Assembly (NCBI GenBank): GCA_963782345.1
Contig: CAWAJF010000008.1
Span: 1 to 64,000, forward strand
Source of the DNA: DASUPK01 sp963782345
GTDB lineage: Bacteria; Actinomycetota; Thermoleophilia; Solirubrobacterales; 70-9
Direction: 5' to 3'
DNA length: 64,000 bases
The notes under the pieces are model-generated. The model was not told the origin of the DNA. It was given only the letters and a program-made list of their open reading frames with translations, and ran no database searches. The position numbers were made by a program, and so were the translations under genes. Below, in pieces: positions 32,325 to 39,772 of the stretch. The number at the start of each line of letters is the position of its first letter. Positions within the stretch are counted from its first letter, which is position 1.

Positions 32325-33092
32325 GGGCGGCAAGGCAGCTCCATCGGGAGCGGCCGCCTGCGGCCGCGATTGATCCTTGCTGCCGCCAGCCGCCCCGACA
32401 GATGGCGAAGCCGGGCCCCAATCCCCGTTGAGGTCGAGCTGGGAATAGGCGACGGACGCGAACGAGCGGCGGTGGAGCGGGCAGATCCCGTGGCGCATGA
32501 TCGCCTCACGGTGCTCGGGGGTCGAGTAGCCGACGTTGCCCTCGAAGCTCCACTCCGGATAGAGCGGCGCCACCCGGCGCATGTAGCGATCGCGGGTCAC
32601 CTTCGCGATCACCGAGGCGGCGGCGATTGCCGCGCTGCGCGCGTCGCCGTCGACCACGCGCTCATGCTCGAGCTCGCAGGCGTGGAGACGGAACCCGTCC
32701 ACCAGCCTGGTCGCATCCAGCCGGGCGACGGCGTGCATGCAGTCGGTCAGCGCGGCCATGTTCGAGACGTGCAGCCCGTTGCGGTCGATGCAGCGCGGCG
32801 AGCGGACCGCGACCGAGACACAGGCGGCCGCGCGGATCACGGCGGGATAGAGCCGCTCGCGCTCCTCCTCGCTCTTCTGCTTCGAGTCGTCCAGCCGGGC
32901 GAGGGCGAGCCGCTCGGAGCGGCCGATTCGCTCGAGGTCGATCAGGACGCCGGCGGCGAGCAGCGGTCCGGCGAGCGACCCGCGCCCAGCCTCGTCAACG
33001 CCGGCGACGAAGCGGCGCCCGAAGGAGCGGTCGAACTTGAACAGGCGCGCGGCGGTTCGGCTTCTCCTACCTCTCTTGGACGGCTTCGCCAT
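32232..33092 (-). CDS. rnhB: Ribonuclease HII
   Basis: 286 residues. FVAGVDEAGRGSLAGPLLAA holds the Asp-Glu pair; further acidic residues are in RLDDSKQ and RVVDGDARS, and AAASVIAKVTRDRYM is conserved. It removes misplaced ribonucleotides from DNA. The C-terminal tail of about 70 residues (from PASPSVGAAGG onward) is longer than usual, low in complexity, and is the part overlapping the YraN gene. Confidence 0.93.
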   Translation of the reverse strand: MAKPSKRGRRSRTAARLFKFDRSFGRRFVAGVDEAGRGSLAGPLLAAGVLIDLERIGRSERLALARLDDSKQKSEEERERLYPAVIRAAACVSVAVRSPRCIDRNGLHVSNMAALTDCMHAVARLDATRLVDGFRLHACELEHERVVDGDARSAAIAAASVIAKVTRDRYMRRVAPLYPEWSFEGNVGYSTPEHREAIMRHGICPLHRRSFASVAYSQLDLNGDWGPASPSVGAAGGSKDQSRPQAAAPDGAALPPLEGGADVIDIREAIRAEADPDDVEAIARDA

Positions 33093-33119
33093 CAGGTCGC
33101 GGCCGTGTGATGGAGACCG

Positions 33120-33755
33120 CTAGAAGAACCCGATCCGGTCCGGAGGCCAGTAGGTGGCGAATGCCTGTCCGATGATCCAGTCCCTGGGGACTGGTCCCCA
33201 GAAGCGGCTGTCGTCGCTCGACCCACGGTTGTCGCCCATCATGAAGTAATGATCGGGCGGGATGGTGATCGGTTTGGGCAAATTGCAGGCTCCGCCCGGC
33301 GTGCAGGGTTTGATGAAGCCCTCCTGGGGGATCTTCCCGTTCACGACCGGGTGACCGTTCTGCACGCTCAGAGTGTCGCCGGGGCCGGCCACGACCCGCT
33401 TGATGAAGTTGACGCTCGCCTCATCGGGCGTCGGCTCGTCGCAGGCGGCGCCGCTGCTTCCGCCGGCGCCCGTCCGCGGGTCGCCGCACTCGCCGCCCGG
33501 CCCCCCACCCTCGGCGCCCTTCGGTGGATGGAAGACGACGATGTCCCCGATCTGCGGGTCCTTGAAGTGGTAGAGGAACCGGTTGACCAGGACGCGCTGG
33601 CCGACGTCGAGCGTGGGCTCCATCGACTCCGAGGGGATCTGGTACGGCTTGACGATGAACGCCTGGATCCCCAGTGCAAGGCCGAGAGCGAGCGCGACGA
33701 TGACGACGAGCTCGAGGAGCGCGCCCTGGGTGCTGTGAGGCCTCGGGACTCTCAG
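33120..33755 (-). CDS. lepB: Signal peptidase I, CTG start
   Basis: 211 residues. One membrane span (LVVIVALALGLALGIQAF) leads into QIPSESMEPTLDVGQRVLVN with the nucleophile Ser next to Met; NFIKRVVAGPGDTL holds the general base Lys, and MMGDNRGSSDDSRFWGPV is box E. The first ATG in frame (33623) would cut off both the membrane span and the active-site serine, and no ATG, GTG or TTG lies upstream in this frame. CTG at 33755 overlaps the rplS stop (CTGA), so a coupled CTG start is proposed. Confidence 0.88.
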   Translation of the reverse strand: MRVPRPHSTQGALLELVVIVALALGLALGIQAFIVKPYQIPSESMEPTLDVGQRVLVNRFLYHFKDPQIGDIVVFHPPKGAEGGGPGGECGDPRTGAGGSSGAACDEPTPDEASVNFIKRVVAGPGDTLSVQNGHPVVNGKIPQEGFIKPCTPGGACNLPKPITIPPDHYFMMGDNRGSSDDSRFWGPVPRDWIIGQAFATYWPPDRIGFF

Positions 33756-34339
33756 TCTTCTGCCTTTTCGGGAGAGGCGTCGGCCGTCGCGTCTGGCTCC
33801 GGCTCCTGGTTCGCCTCCGCCTGGTCCCCACCATCAACCGCCTCGGCAGGTGGCTGCTCCTCCCCACCCTCGCCCTCGGTTGTCTCGGCCTCCTCGACCG
33901 GCTCGGTCAGCTCGGCCTCGGCCTCGCTGACCGCGACTCCCTCCGCGTCGACCGCCTCGGTCTCCTCCTGGGGAACGACGACGTCGTCCTCGATGCCCCA
34001 GCGGCGCTCCGCGACCCGGGCGCTCTTACCGACCTTGTCGCGCAGGTAGTAGAGCTTCGCGCGGCGGACATCGCCGCGAGCCGCGATCTCGAGCTTCTCG
34101 ATCTTCGGCGAGTGGAGCGGGAAGGTTCGTTCGACCCCGACCCCAAAAGACTGCTTCCGCACGGTGAAGGTCTCGCGGACCCCGCTCCCCTGCCGCTTGA
34201 TGACGATGCCCTCGAAGACCTGGGTGCGCCTGCGGTTTCCCTCGACCACCTGGAAGTGAACGCGCACGCGGTCGCCGGCGCCGAACTTGGGCCGCTGCTT
34301 CAGGTCTCGCTTCTCGAGGCTTTCGATGACTGTGCTCAT
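33752..34339 (-). CDS. rplS: 50S ribosomal protein L19 with long acidic tail
   Basis: 195 residues. Residues 1-115 are standard L19 (FGAGDRVRVHFQVVEGNRRR, FPLHSPKIEKLEI, AKLYYLRDKVGKSARV). The remaining 80 residues are almost all Glu, Ala, Asp, Val and Pro, a tail not found in typical L19 (about 115 residues). It is followed without a gap by lepB. A terminator-like hairpin lies in the 132-bp leader before it (34414-34445). Confidence 0.95.
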   Translation of the reverse strand: MSTVIESLEKRDLKQRPKFGAGDRVRVHFQVVEGNRRRTQVFEGIVIKRQGSGVRETFTVRKQSFGVGVERTFPLHSPKIEKLEIAARGDVRRAKLYYLRDKVGKSARVAERRWGIEDDVVVPQEETEAVDAEGVAVSEAEAELTEPVEEAETTEGEGGEEQPPAEAVDGGDQAEANQEPEPDATADASPEKAED

Positions 34340-34413
34340 CAGGTGTGAGGTCGTGGGTGGTGATGCTGCGAGCCGAGACTCAGCGACGCCTGAGGCGAGC
34401 CGGGACGGGGCTC

Positions 34414-34445
34414 AAAAAAATTGCGCGCACCGGTCGGCCCGCGCA
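34414..34445 (-). terminator. Hairpin with T7 tract between trmD and rplS
   Basis: On the minus strand, TGCGCG pairs with CGCGCA around a GC-rich loop and is followed by ATTTTTTTG, seven T residues. It sits 27 bp after the trmD stop and about 75 bp before the rplS start. It may end the rpsP-khpA-trmD transcript or act as an attenuator for rplS-lepB. Confidence 0.7.
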
Positions 34446-34471
34446 GCGCCGCAAAATGTAGCGGAGAAGCC

Positions 34472-35131
34472 CTACTTCCCTCGTTGGCGGGCTTGCGCGA
34501 GCCGCCACTCCTTCACCTTCGCGTGGTTGCCCGAGAGCAGAACGTCCGGAACCTTCCAGCCCCGATAGGTCGCCGGGCGCGTGTAGTGGGGGTACTCGGG
34601 CGCTCCCTCGAGCGCCGCGCTGTAGGACTCCTCGACCGCGCTCTCGGCATCCCCCAGTGCGCCGGGCAACTTGCGCAGGATCGAGTCGGCGATCACCATC
34701 GCGGGAAGCTCGCCCCCTGCGACGACGTAGCGGCCGATCGAGACCGCCTCGTCCGCGAGGTGCTCCACGACCCGCTCGTCGAATCCCTCGTAGCGGCCGC
34801 AGAGCAGGGCGAGATGCCCCTCGCCGGCGAGCTCGGCCGCGAGCGCCTCGTCGAGGAGCCGCCCGGAGGGGGCCAGCGCGATCTTCCGGACCGCGCCCCG
34901 GTCGGGGCCGTACGCCGCCTCCAGGGCCGCGTCCACCACGTCCACCCGCATCACCATCCCGGCGCCACCGCCGTAGGGCGAGTCGTCCACCTGGCCGGCA
35001 CCGAGCGGCGTCGCGTCCCGGTAGTTCCGAAACGTCAGCTCGTTGCCCTCGGCCAGCGCGTTCGAGACGTGCCGCTGGCGCAGGAACCACTCGAAGTGCT
35101 CCGGGAAGAGCGTGAACACATCGATACGCAC
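34472..35131 (-). CDS. trmD: tRNA (guanine-N1)-methyltransferase
   Basis: 219 residues. RIDVFTLFPEHF at the N-terminus, DDSPYGGGAGMVMR, LLCGRYEGFDERV and the knot region SIGRYVVAGGELPAM followed by SYSAALEGAPEYPHYTRPA are all present. It methylates G37 of tRNAs and prevents frameshifting. In the knot, the usual Asp of SIGDY is Arg, otherwise the family pattern is complete. It lies in the rpsP-khpA-trmD-rplS order common in bacteria. Confidence 0.94.
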   Translation of the reverse strand: MRIDVFTLFPEHFEWFLRQRHVSNALAEGNELTFRNYRDATPLGAGQVDDSPYGGGAGMVMRVDVVDAALEAAYGPDRGAVRKIALAPSGRLLDEALAAELAGEGHLALLCGRYEGFDERVVEHLADEAVSIGRYVVAGGELPAMVIADSILRKLPGALGDAESAVEESYSAALEGAPEYPHYTRPATYRGWKVPDVLLSGNHAKVKEWRLAQARQRGK

Positions 35132-35141
35132 GGTGCGGGCC

Positions 35142-35375
35142 TCAGTCCAGGATGTCGACGACCACGCGCTTGTCCTCGCGGGTCGCCGCGGCCTTCATCA
35201 CCGAGCGCAGCGCGTTGGCGACGCGGCCGCCCCGGCCGATCACCCGGCCGAGGTCGTCATCGGCCACCTCCACCTCGAGCACGACCTCGCCGTCGATCTC
35301 CTCGACCTCGGTCACCTGGACCTCGTCGGGATTCTCGACGAGCGAACGGGTCAGGAACTCGAGCAGATCGCGCAC
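35142..35375 (-). CDS. khpA: KH domain RNA-binding protein
   Basis: 77 residues, a single KH domain with the GRVIGRGGRVANALRSVMKA loop (GxxG = GRGG). KhpA binds RNA and, with KhpB, affects cell length and division in other bacteria. Position between rpsP and trmD is canonical. Confidence 0.9.
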   Translation of the reverse strand: MRDLLEFLTRSLVENPDEVQVTEVEEIDGEVVLEVEVADDDLGRVIGRGGRVANALRSVMKAAATREDKRVVVDILD

Positions 35376-35396
35376 GCGACGCTCCGGTCCGGCCGC

Positions 35397-35651
35397 CTAC
35401 CGGCCGGACGCCTGGATCCCCTGGGTGCGGAGCAGCGTCGCCACGGTGCGGGTGGGCTGAGCGCCCTTCTCGAGCCAGTGCTGGGCGCGCTCGGGATCGA
35501 TCACGATCAGCGAAGGATCCATCTGCGGGTTGTACTGGCCGATCGTCTCGATCGTGCGGCCGTCCCGCGGCGAGCGCTGGTCGGCGACGACAACCCTCCA
35601 GATCGGATTCTTCTTGCTCCCGACCCTGCGAAGTCTGATTCTCACGGACAT
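35397..35651 (-). CDS. rpsP: 30S ribosomal protein S16
   Basis: 84 residues. SVRIRLRRVGSKKNPIWRVV, then DQRSPRDGRTIETIGQYNP and AQHWLEKGAQPT, match S16 along the whole length. It is first in the S16-KhpA-TrmD-L19 group and lies 33 bp downstream of ffh. Confidence 0.96.
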   Translation of the reverse strand: MSVRIRLRRVGSKKNPIWRVVVADQRSPRDGRTIETIGQYNPQMDPSLIVIDPERAQHWLEKGAQPTRTVATLLRTQGIQASGR

Positions 35652-35683
35652 GCGGCGGCGGAGGTTAGAGGATCGGCGGCCGG

Positions 35684-37015
35684 TTACCGCATTCCGCGCA
35701 TGAGCTGCTGCGGGTCGGGCATCTTGCCTTCGGACATCTGCTTCATCAGCTTGTTCATCTGGCCGAACTGCTTGACGAGTCGGTTGACGGCCTGCACCGT
35801 CGTTCCCGACCCGGTCGCGATTCGCTTGCGGCGCGAGCCGTTGATCTCGCCCGGATGTGCCCGCTCGAAGGGCGTCATCGACTGGATGATCGCCTCGAGG
35901 CGGTCGAGCTCGCGTTCATCGACCTGGCCCATGCCCTGCATCGCCTTCCCCATCCCGGGCATCATCTTCATCAGATTGCCGAGCGGCCCCATGCGGCGGA
36001 CCTGCTTCATCTGGGTGAGGAAGTCGTCGAGCGTGAACTGCTGCTTGCGGATCTTGCGCTCGAGGTCGGCCGCCTGGTCCTCGTCGAACTCGTCCTGGGT
36101 CTTCTCGATCAGCGACATGACGTCGCCCATCCCGAGGATCCGCCCCGCCATCCGGTCGGGATGGAAGCGCTCGAGCTCGTCGAGCTTCTCGCCGGTCGAT
36201 CCGTACATGATCGGCTTGCCGGTGACGGCGCGGACGGAGAGCGCGGCGCCGCCTCGCGCGTCGCCGTCGAGCTTGGTGATCAGGACGCCGTCGAAATCGG
36301 CGACCTCGGCGAAGCTCTCGGCGACGTTGACGGCATCCTGACCGGTCATCGCGTCCACGACCAGGAGGACGTCGTGTGGTTTGGTGGCCTTTCGGACCTC
36401 GGCGAGCTCGTCCATCAGCTCCTGATCGACGTGCAGGCGGCCGGCCGTGTCGACGATCAGCACGTCCCGGTTCTCGCGGACGGCTTGATCGCGGGCCCAC
36501 CTCGCCACCTTGACGGCGTCGGTCTCTCCGGGCTGCGAGTAGACATGTGCCTTGGCCTGCGCGCCGAGCTTCTCCAGCTGTTCGACCGCGGCCGGTCGCT
36601 GCAGGTCGCAGGCGGCCAGGGCGACGTCCTTGTTCTGCTTTCCCAGGAGCTTGGCGAGCTTGGCGCAGGCGGTCGTCTTCCCCGAGCCCTGGAGGCCACT
36701 CATCAGGATCACGGTGGGGCCGCTCGGCGCGAAGACCAGATCTCGGCCGGCACCGCCCATCAGAGTGGTGAGCTCGTCGTTGACGGCCTTGACCACGGTC
36801 TGGCCCGGATTGAGCGCCTGCGAGACCTCCTCGCCCGCCAACCGCTCCTTGAGCGCGGCGGTGAAGTCCTTGACGACCTTGAAGTTGACGTCGGCCTCGA
36901 GCAGGGCGAGCCGCACCTCGCGGAGGGCCTTGTTGACGTCGTCCTCGGAGAGCGTTCCCCGAGAGCGAACGTCGGAGAGCACGCCCTGCAGGCGCTCTGA
37001 GAGCTGGTCGAACAT
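35684..37015 (-). CDS. ffh: Signal recognition particle protein Ffh
   Basis: 443 residues: an N domain, a G domain with GLQGSGKTT, DTAGRLH, TKLDGDARGG and GEKLDELERFHP, and a methionine-rich M domain (QMKQVRRMGPLGNLMKMMPG) ending in QQLMRGMR. With 4.5S RNA it captures signal sequences and delivers ribosomes to FtsY, encoded just upstream. ATG 37015 gives the canonical start MFDQLSERLQ. Confidence 0.96.
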   Translation of the reverse strand: MFDQLSERLQGVLSDVRSRGTLSEDDVNKALREVRLALLEADVNFKVVKDFTAALKERLAGEEVSQALNPGQTVVKAVNDELTTLMGGAGRDLVFAPSGPTVILMSGLQGSGKTTACAKLAKLLGKQNKDVALAACDLQRPAAVEQLEKLGAQAKAHVYSQPGETDAVKVARWARDQAVRENRDVLIVDTAGRLHVDQELMDELAEVRKATKPHDVLLVVDAMTGQDAVNVAESFAEVADFDGVLITKLDGDARGGAALSVRAVTGKPIMYGSTGEKLDELERFHPDRMAGRILGMGDVMSLIEKTQDEFDEDQAADLERKIRKQQFTLDDFLTQMKQVRRMGPLGNLMKMMPGMGKAMQGMGQVDERELDRLEAIIQSMTPFERAHPGEINGSRRKRIATGSGTTVQAVNRLVKQFGQMNKLMKQMSEGKMPDPQQLMRGMR

Positions 37016-37124
37016 CCGACTGAGCTTAGTGGGGTCTGACCCGGGCCTTGACCGGAGCCTGACCCCTGGCAACCGGCTGCGGGGGCCGGTGCACCCCGGC
37101 TAACGCGGCTCTACTCGCGGATCG

Positions 37125-38108
37125 TCAGGCCTCGAGCAGCGCCCGGGCGAACTGCTCGGCGTCGAAGGGCCGCAGGTCCTCGAGCGACTCTCCGATCCCG
37201 ATCAGCTTCACCGGGATGCCGAGCTCGGCCGCGATCGCCAGGGCCACCCCGCCCTTCGCGCTCCCGTCGAGCTTGGTGAGGACGGCGCCGGTGACCTCGA
37301 CCGACTTGGCGAACTCCTGGGCCTGCCGAACCCCGTTCTGCCCGGTGGTGGCGTCGATCACCACCAGCGTCTCGTGCGGCGCCTCCGGGATCTGCTTCGA
37401 GATCACCCGGCGGACCTTGGCGAGCTCCTCCATCAGGTTGCCGTGGGTGTGCAGCCGCCCGGCCGTGTCGCAGATCACCACGTCGGCATTGCGCGCCTGG
37501 GCCGCGGCGACACCGTCATAGGCCACGGCGCCCGGGTCACCCCCCTCCGTGCCGCGGACGATCTGGGTCCCCGCGCGGTCCGCCCACTCGGCGAGCTGGT
37601 TGACGGCGGCGGCGCGGTAGGTGTCGGCGGCGGCGACGATCACATCCAGCCCGAGCTCCTTCTGCAGGTGCCAGGCGACCTTGCCGATCGTGGTCGTCTT
37701 GCCCGTGCCGTTGACTCCGACCACCATCAGCACCGATGGGCGGTCGGGCAGGTGGATGCGGCCGTCGCCGGGCGACGCCGTCTCCGTGAGCAGCTCGATC
37801 AGCCGCTCGCGCAATGGCTCTCCGGCCGTGACCTGGCCCGCTTCCACCTCGTCCTCCAGGCGCCGGACCACGGCCGCGGTGGTCGGCGCGCCGACATCGG
37901 CCAGGATCAGTGCCTCTTCGAGGCTCTCCCAGGTCGACTCGTCGATCCGGTCGGTGAAGCTCGCCGAGAGCTCGGCGGTGAGCGCCTGGCGACTGCGGGA
38001 GAGGCCCTCACGGAGGCGACGGAAGACGCCTGCCCGTTCCTCTCGCTCCTCCGGCGCCCGGACCTCTCGACCTCCGAGATCGAACGCCTCCTGCCAGCTC
38101 GTCGCCAC
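37125..38108 (-). CDS. ftsY: Signal recognition particle receptor FtsY
   Basis: About 327 residues. NG domains with VGVNGTGKTTTIGKVAW, DTAGRLHTHGNLMEEL, TKLDGSAKGG and IGIGESLEDLRPFD. The acidic A domain is short. The start is uncertain; GTG 38108 (VATSWQEAF) is used, with no strong binding site seen. FtsY receives the SRP-ribosome complex at the membrane; neighbouring ffh completes the system. Confidence 0.93.
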   Translation of the reverse strand: MATSWQEAFDLGGREVRAPEEREERAGVFRRLREGLSRSRQALTAELSASFTDRIDESTWESLEEALILADVGAPTTAAVVRRLEDEVEAGQVTAGEPLRERLIELLTETASPGDGRIHLPDRPSVLMVVGVNGTGKTTTIGKVAWHLQKELGLDVIVAAADTYRAAAVNQLAEWADRAGTQIVRGTEGGDPGAVAYDGVAAAQARNADVVICDTAGRLHTHGNLMEELAKVRRVISKQIPEAPHETLVVIDATTGQNGVRQAQEFAKSVEVTGAVLTKLDGSAKGGVALAIAAELGIPVKLIGIGESLEDLRPFDAEQFARALLEA

Positions 38109-38148
38109 GGCGGCGCAGGGTAGCGAGCCGGCCGGCCTCACAGACGAA

Positions 38149-38175
38149 GCGAGGGGCCCTTTCGGGGCCCCTCGC
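38149..38175. terminator. Strong GC hairpin between ftsY and secreted paralogs
   Basis: GCGAGGGGCCC pairs with GGGCCCCTCGC around TTTCG, an eleven-base-pair stem. No T tract follows, so it may be a factor-assisted terminator or a barrier between units. Confidence 0.6.
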
Positions 38176-38222
38176 CGGTGCGCCTGCGGGTTGCGGACGA
38201 CGCTCCGCTCAGCCGAGCTCGC

Positions 38223-38751
38223 TCACTGCAGGCAGTAGGCCTCGACCGTGTACGTCTGGCTGCTAGCCGTGTCGTTACGGCCGAATATCCGCCAGCCGTT
38301 GCCCGACTTGTAGCTGCGGGCGAGCGCTTCACCGTCGATGACGAAGTCGAACCCGCCGCCGCCGGAGATCAGTGTCTCGCCGGGAGCGCAGTCTGCACGG
38401 TTGTCGAACGAACCGCTGGCAGCGACGCTCCCGGTGGTGGTGCGCGTCACGATCGTGCCGAGCGTAGAGGCGTGGACCGCCCCGGAAGCGAGGCTCCCGG
38501 CAAGCCCCGCCGTGTTGGCGCTGTTGGCCGTGTTGGCGCTGTTGGCCGTGTTGGCGCTCGCGACCGACAGGCCCGGAGCACGGTTGGAGACGATCTTGTT
38601 CGCCTTGTTCCTGACGATCTTGACGACCTGCTTCTTCTGCTTCTTCTTCAGCGCTCCCCCCGCGATCGCGGTGCCGCCGAGGGCGACGATCAGCGCGACG
38701 ATCGAGATGATCAGAGGGCGAAAGCCTCCCGCTTTTGAGCGTGCGGCGCAT
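38223..38751 (-). pseudogene. Secreted protein, N-terminal frameshift
   Basis: ATG 38751 opens MRRTLKSG in the same context as the intact paralog at 39590, but the frame then runs off. One base less in GGGAGG near 38727 would restore SGGFRPLIISIVALIVALGG, a signal anchor, then ALKKKQKKQVVKIV, then repeats of S-A-N-T-A-N, then a C-terminal domain ending in QTYTVEAYCLQ. The downstream frame has no start of its own before 38450. The upstream region matches that of the paralog over roughly 140 bp. Confidence 0.7.
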
Positions 38752-38915
38752 CTGAACCACCTTTCCCGTTTCGAGTTGAGACGAGGGCGGCGGGCCGACG
38801 TTCAGCCCCAACTTCCTCCCCCCGGATGCCTGATCCAGAGCGATTCTGCGATTTCAGCCACGGCTTTTCATCGATGAATTACCCCAATCCTTCTCTCCCC
38901 TTCTCCTTTTCTGCC

Positions 38916-39590
38916 TCAGAAACCGGTCTTGACGCGGTCCGCCGCCTGGAGCGCGGCGATCCGTATGTGGTCGATGCTGATCTTCTCGAGACCCGCAGGA
39001 TCGCAGTCGAAGAGCAGGTTGTTGCTGGTGGAGTTACCGAACTCGGAGGTCGCCTGCAGGGTGATCTCGGTCTCGGTCCCGGGGGTGATGTTGCTGAGGT
39101 CGAAGTTGACCTGGTCGTGACCTCCGCCCGGCGTATCGACGGTGCAGTTGCCGCTGGCCGCGGTTCCGTTGCTCGCCAGATTGAGCTTGACGAAGATCAC
39201 GTAGCTCCCCGGTGGCAGCGTCACCGCTGCGCCGATAGCACCGCCGGGGATCGCGGAGTTGTTGACTGCGCTGTCGTGGTACCAGGTCTGATCGGTGTTG
39301 GCGATCGTGGCCCGGTCTGCGAGGCCGGCCTTGCTGGCGACGCCTGCCTGGTCGGCGATGGCGGCCTTGTCGGCGACGGTGGCGCTTCCCGCCGAGCCCG
39401 CGTGCAGCACGGTGAGTCCCGCCGCCCGATGGTTGATCTGCTTGTTGGCGATGTTCCTCGAGATCTTCTTGACCTTCTTCTTGTTGAGCACTCCACCCGC
39501 GATCGCCGTGCCGCCAAGGGCAACGATCAGCGCGACGATCGAGATGATCAACGAGGGCGAGAGGCTTTCGCTCCTGAGCGTGCGGCGCAT
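38916..39590 (-). CDS. Secreted/anchored surface protein with Ala-rich repeat
   Basis: 224 residues from ATG 39590 (AGAAAGGTGG before it). A signal anchor (LIISIVALIVALGGTAIAGG) is followed by a Lys-rich stretch, then a degenerate seven-residue repeat (DKAAIADQAGVASKAGLADR), then a C-terminal beta domain with LPPGSYVIFVKLNLASNG and two cysteines. This layout is common in Thermoleophilia and looks like a secreted trimerising stalk with a head. A frameshifted paralog follows at 38223. Confidence 0.75.
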   Translation of the reverse strand: MRRTLRSESLSPSLIISIVALIVALGGTAIAGGVLNKKKVKKISRNIANKQINHRAAGLTVLHAGSAGSATVADKAAIADQAGVASKAGLADRATIANTDQTWYHDSAVNNSAIPGGAIGAAVTLPPGSYVIFVKLNLASNGTAASGNCTVDTPGGGHDQVNFDLSNITPGTETEITLQATSEFGNSTSNNLLFDCDPAGLEKISIDHIRIAALQAADRVKTGF

Positions 39591-39772
39591 CTGAACCACC
39601 TTTCTCGTGTTCAAGTTGAGACGAGGGCGGCGGGCCGACGTTCAGTCCCGATTTCCTCCCCCCGGATACCTGATCCCGACCGATTCTGCGATCTCAGCCA
39701 CGGGTTTTCATCGATGAAGCACCCCAATCTTTTCTACGCCGGCGCTAGGCTGAGCAGCACAGAGGAGGGAAA

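Noticed and set aside
29993..32431. An 812-residue plus-strand ORF
   Set aside because: It runs antisense through dprA and comM, both firmly identified, and has the low-complexity Arg/Ala/Pro composition of a shadow frame.
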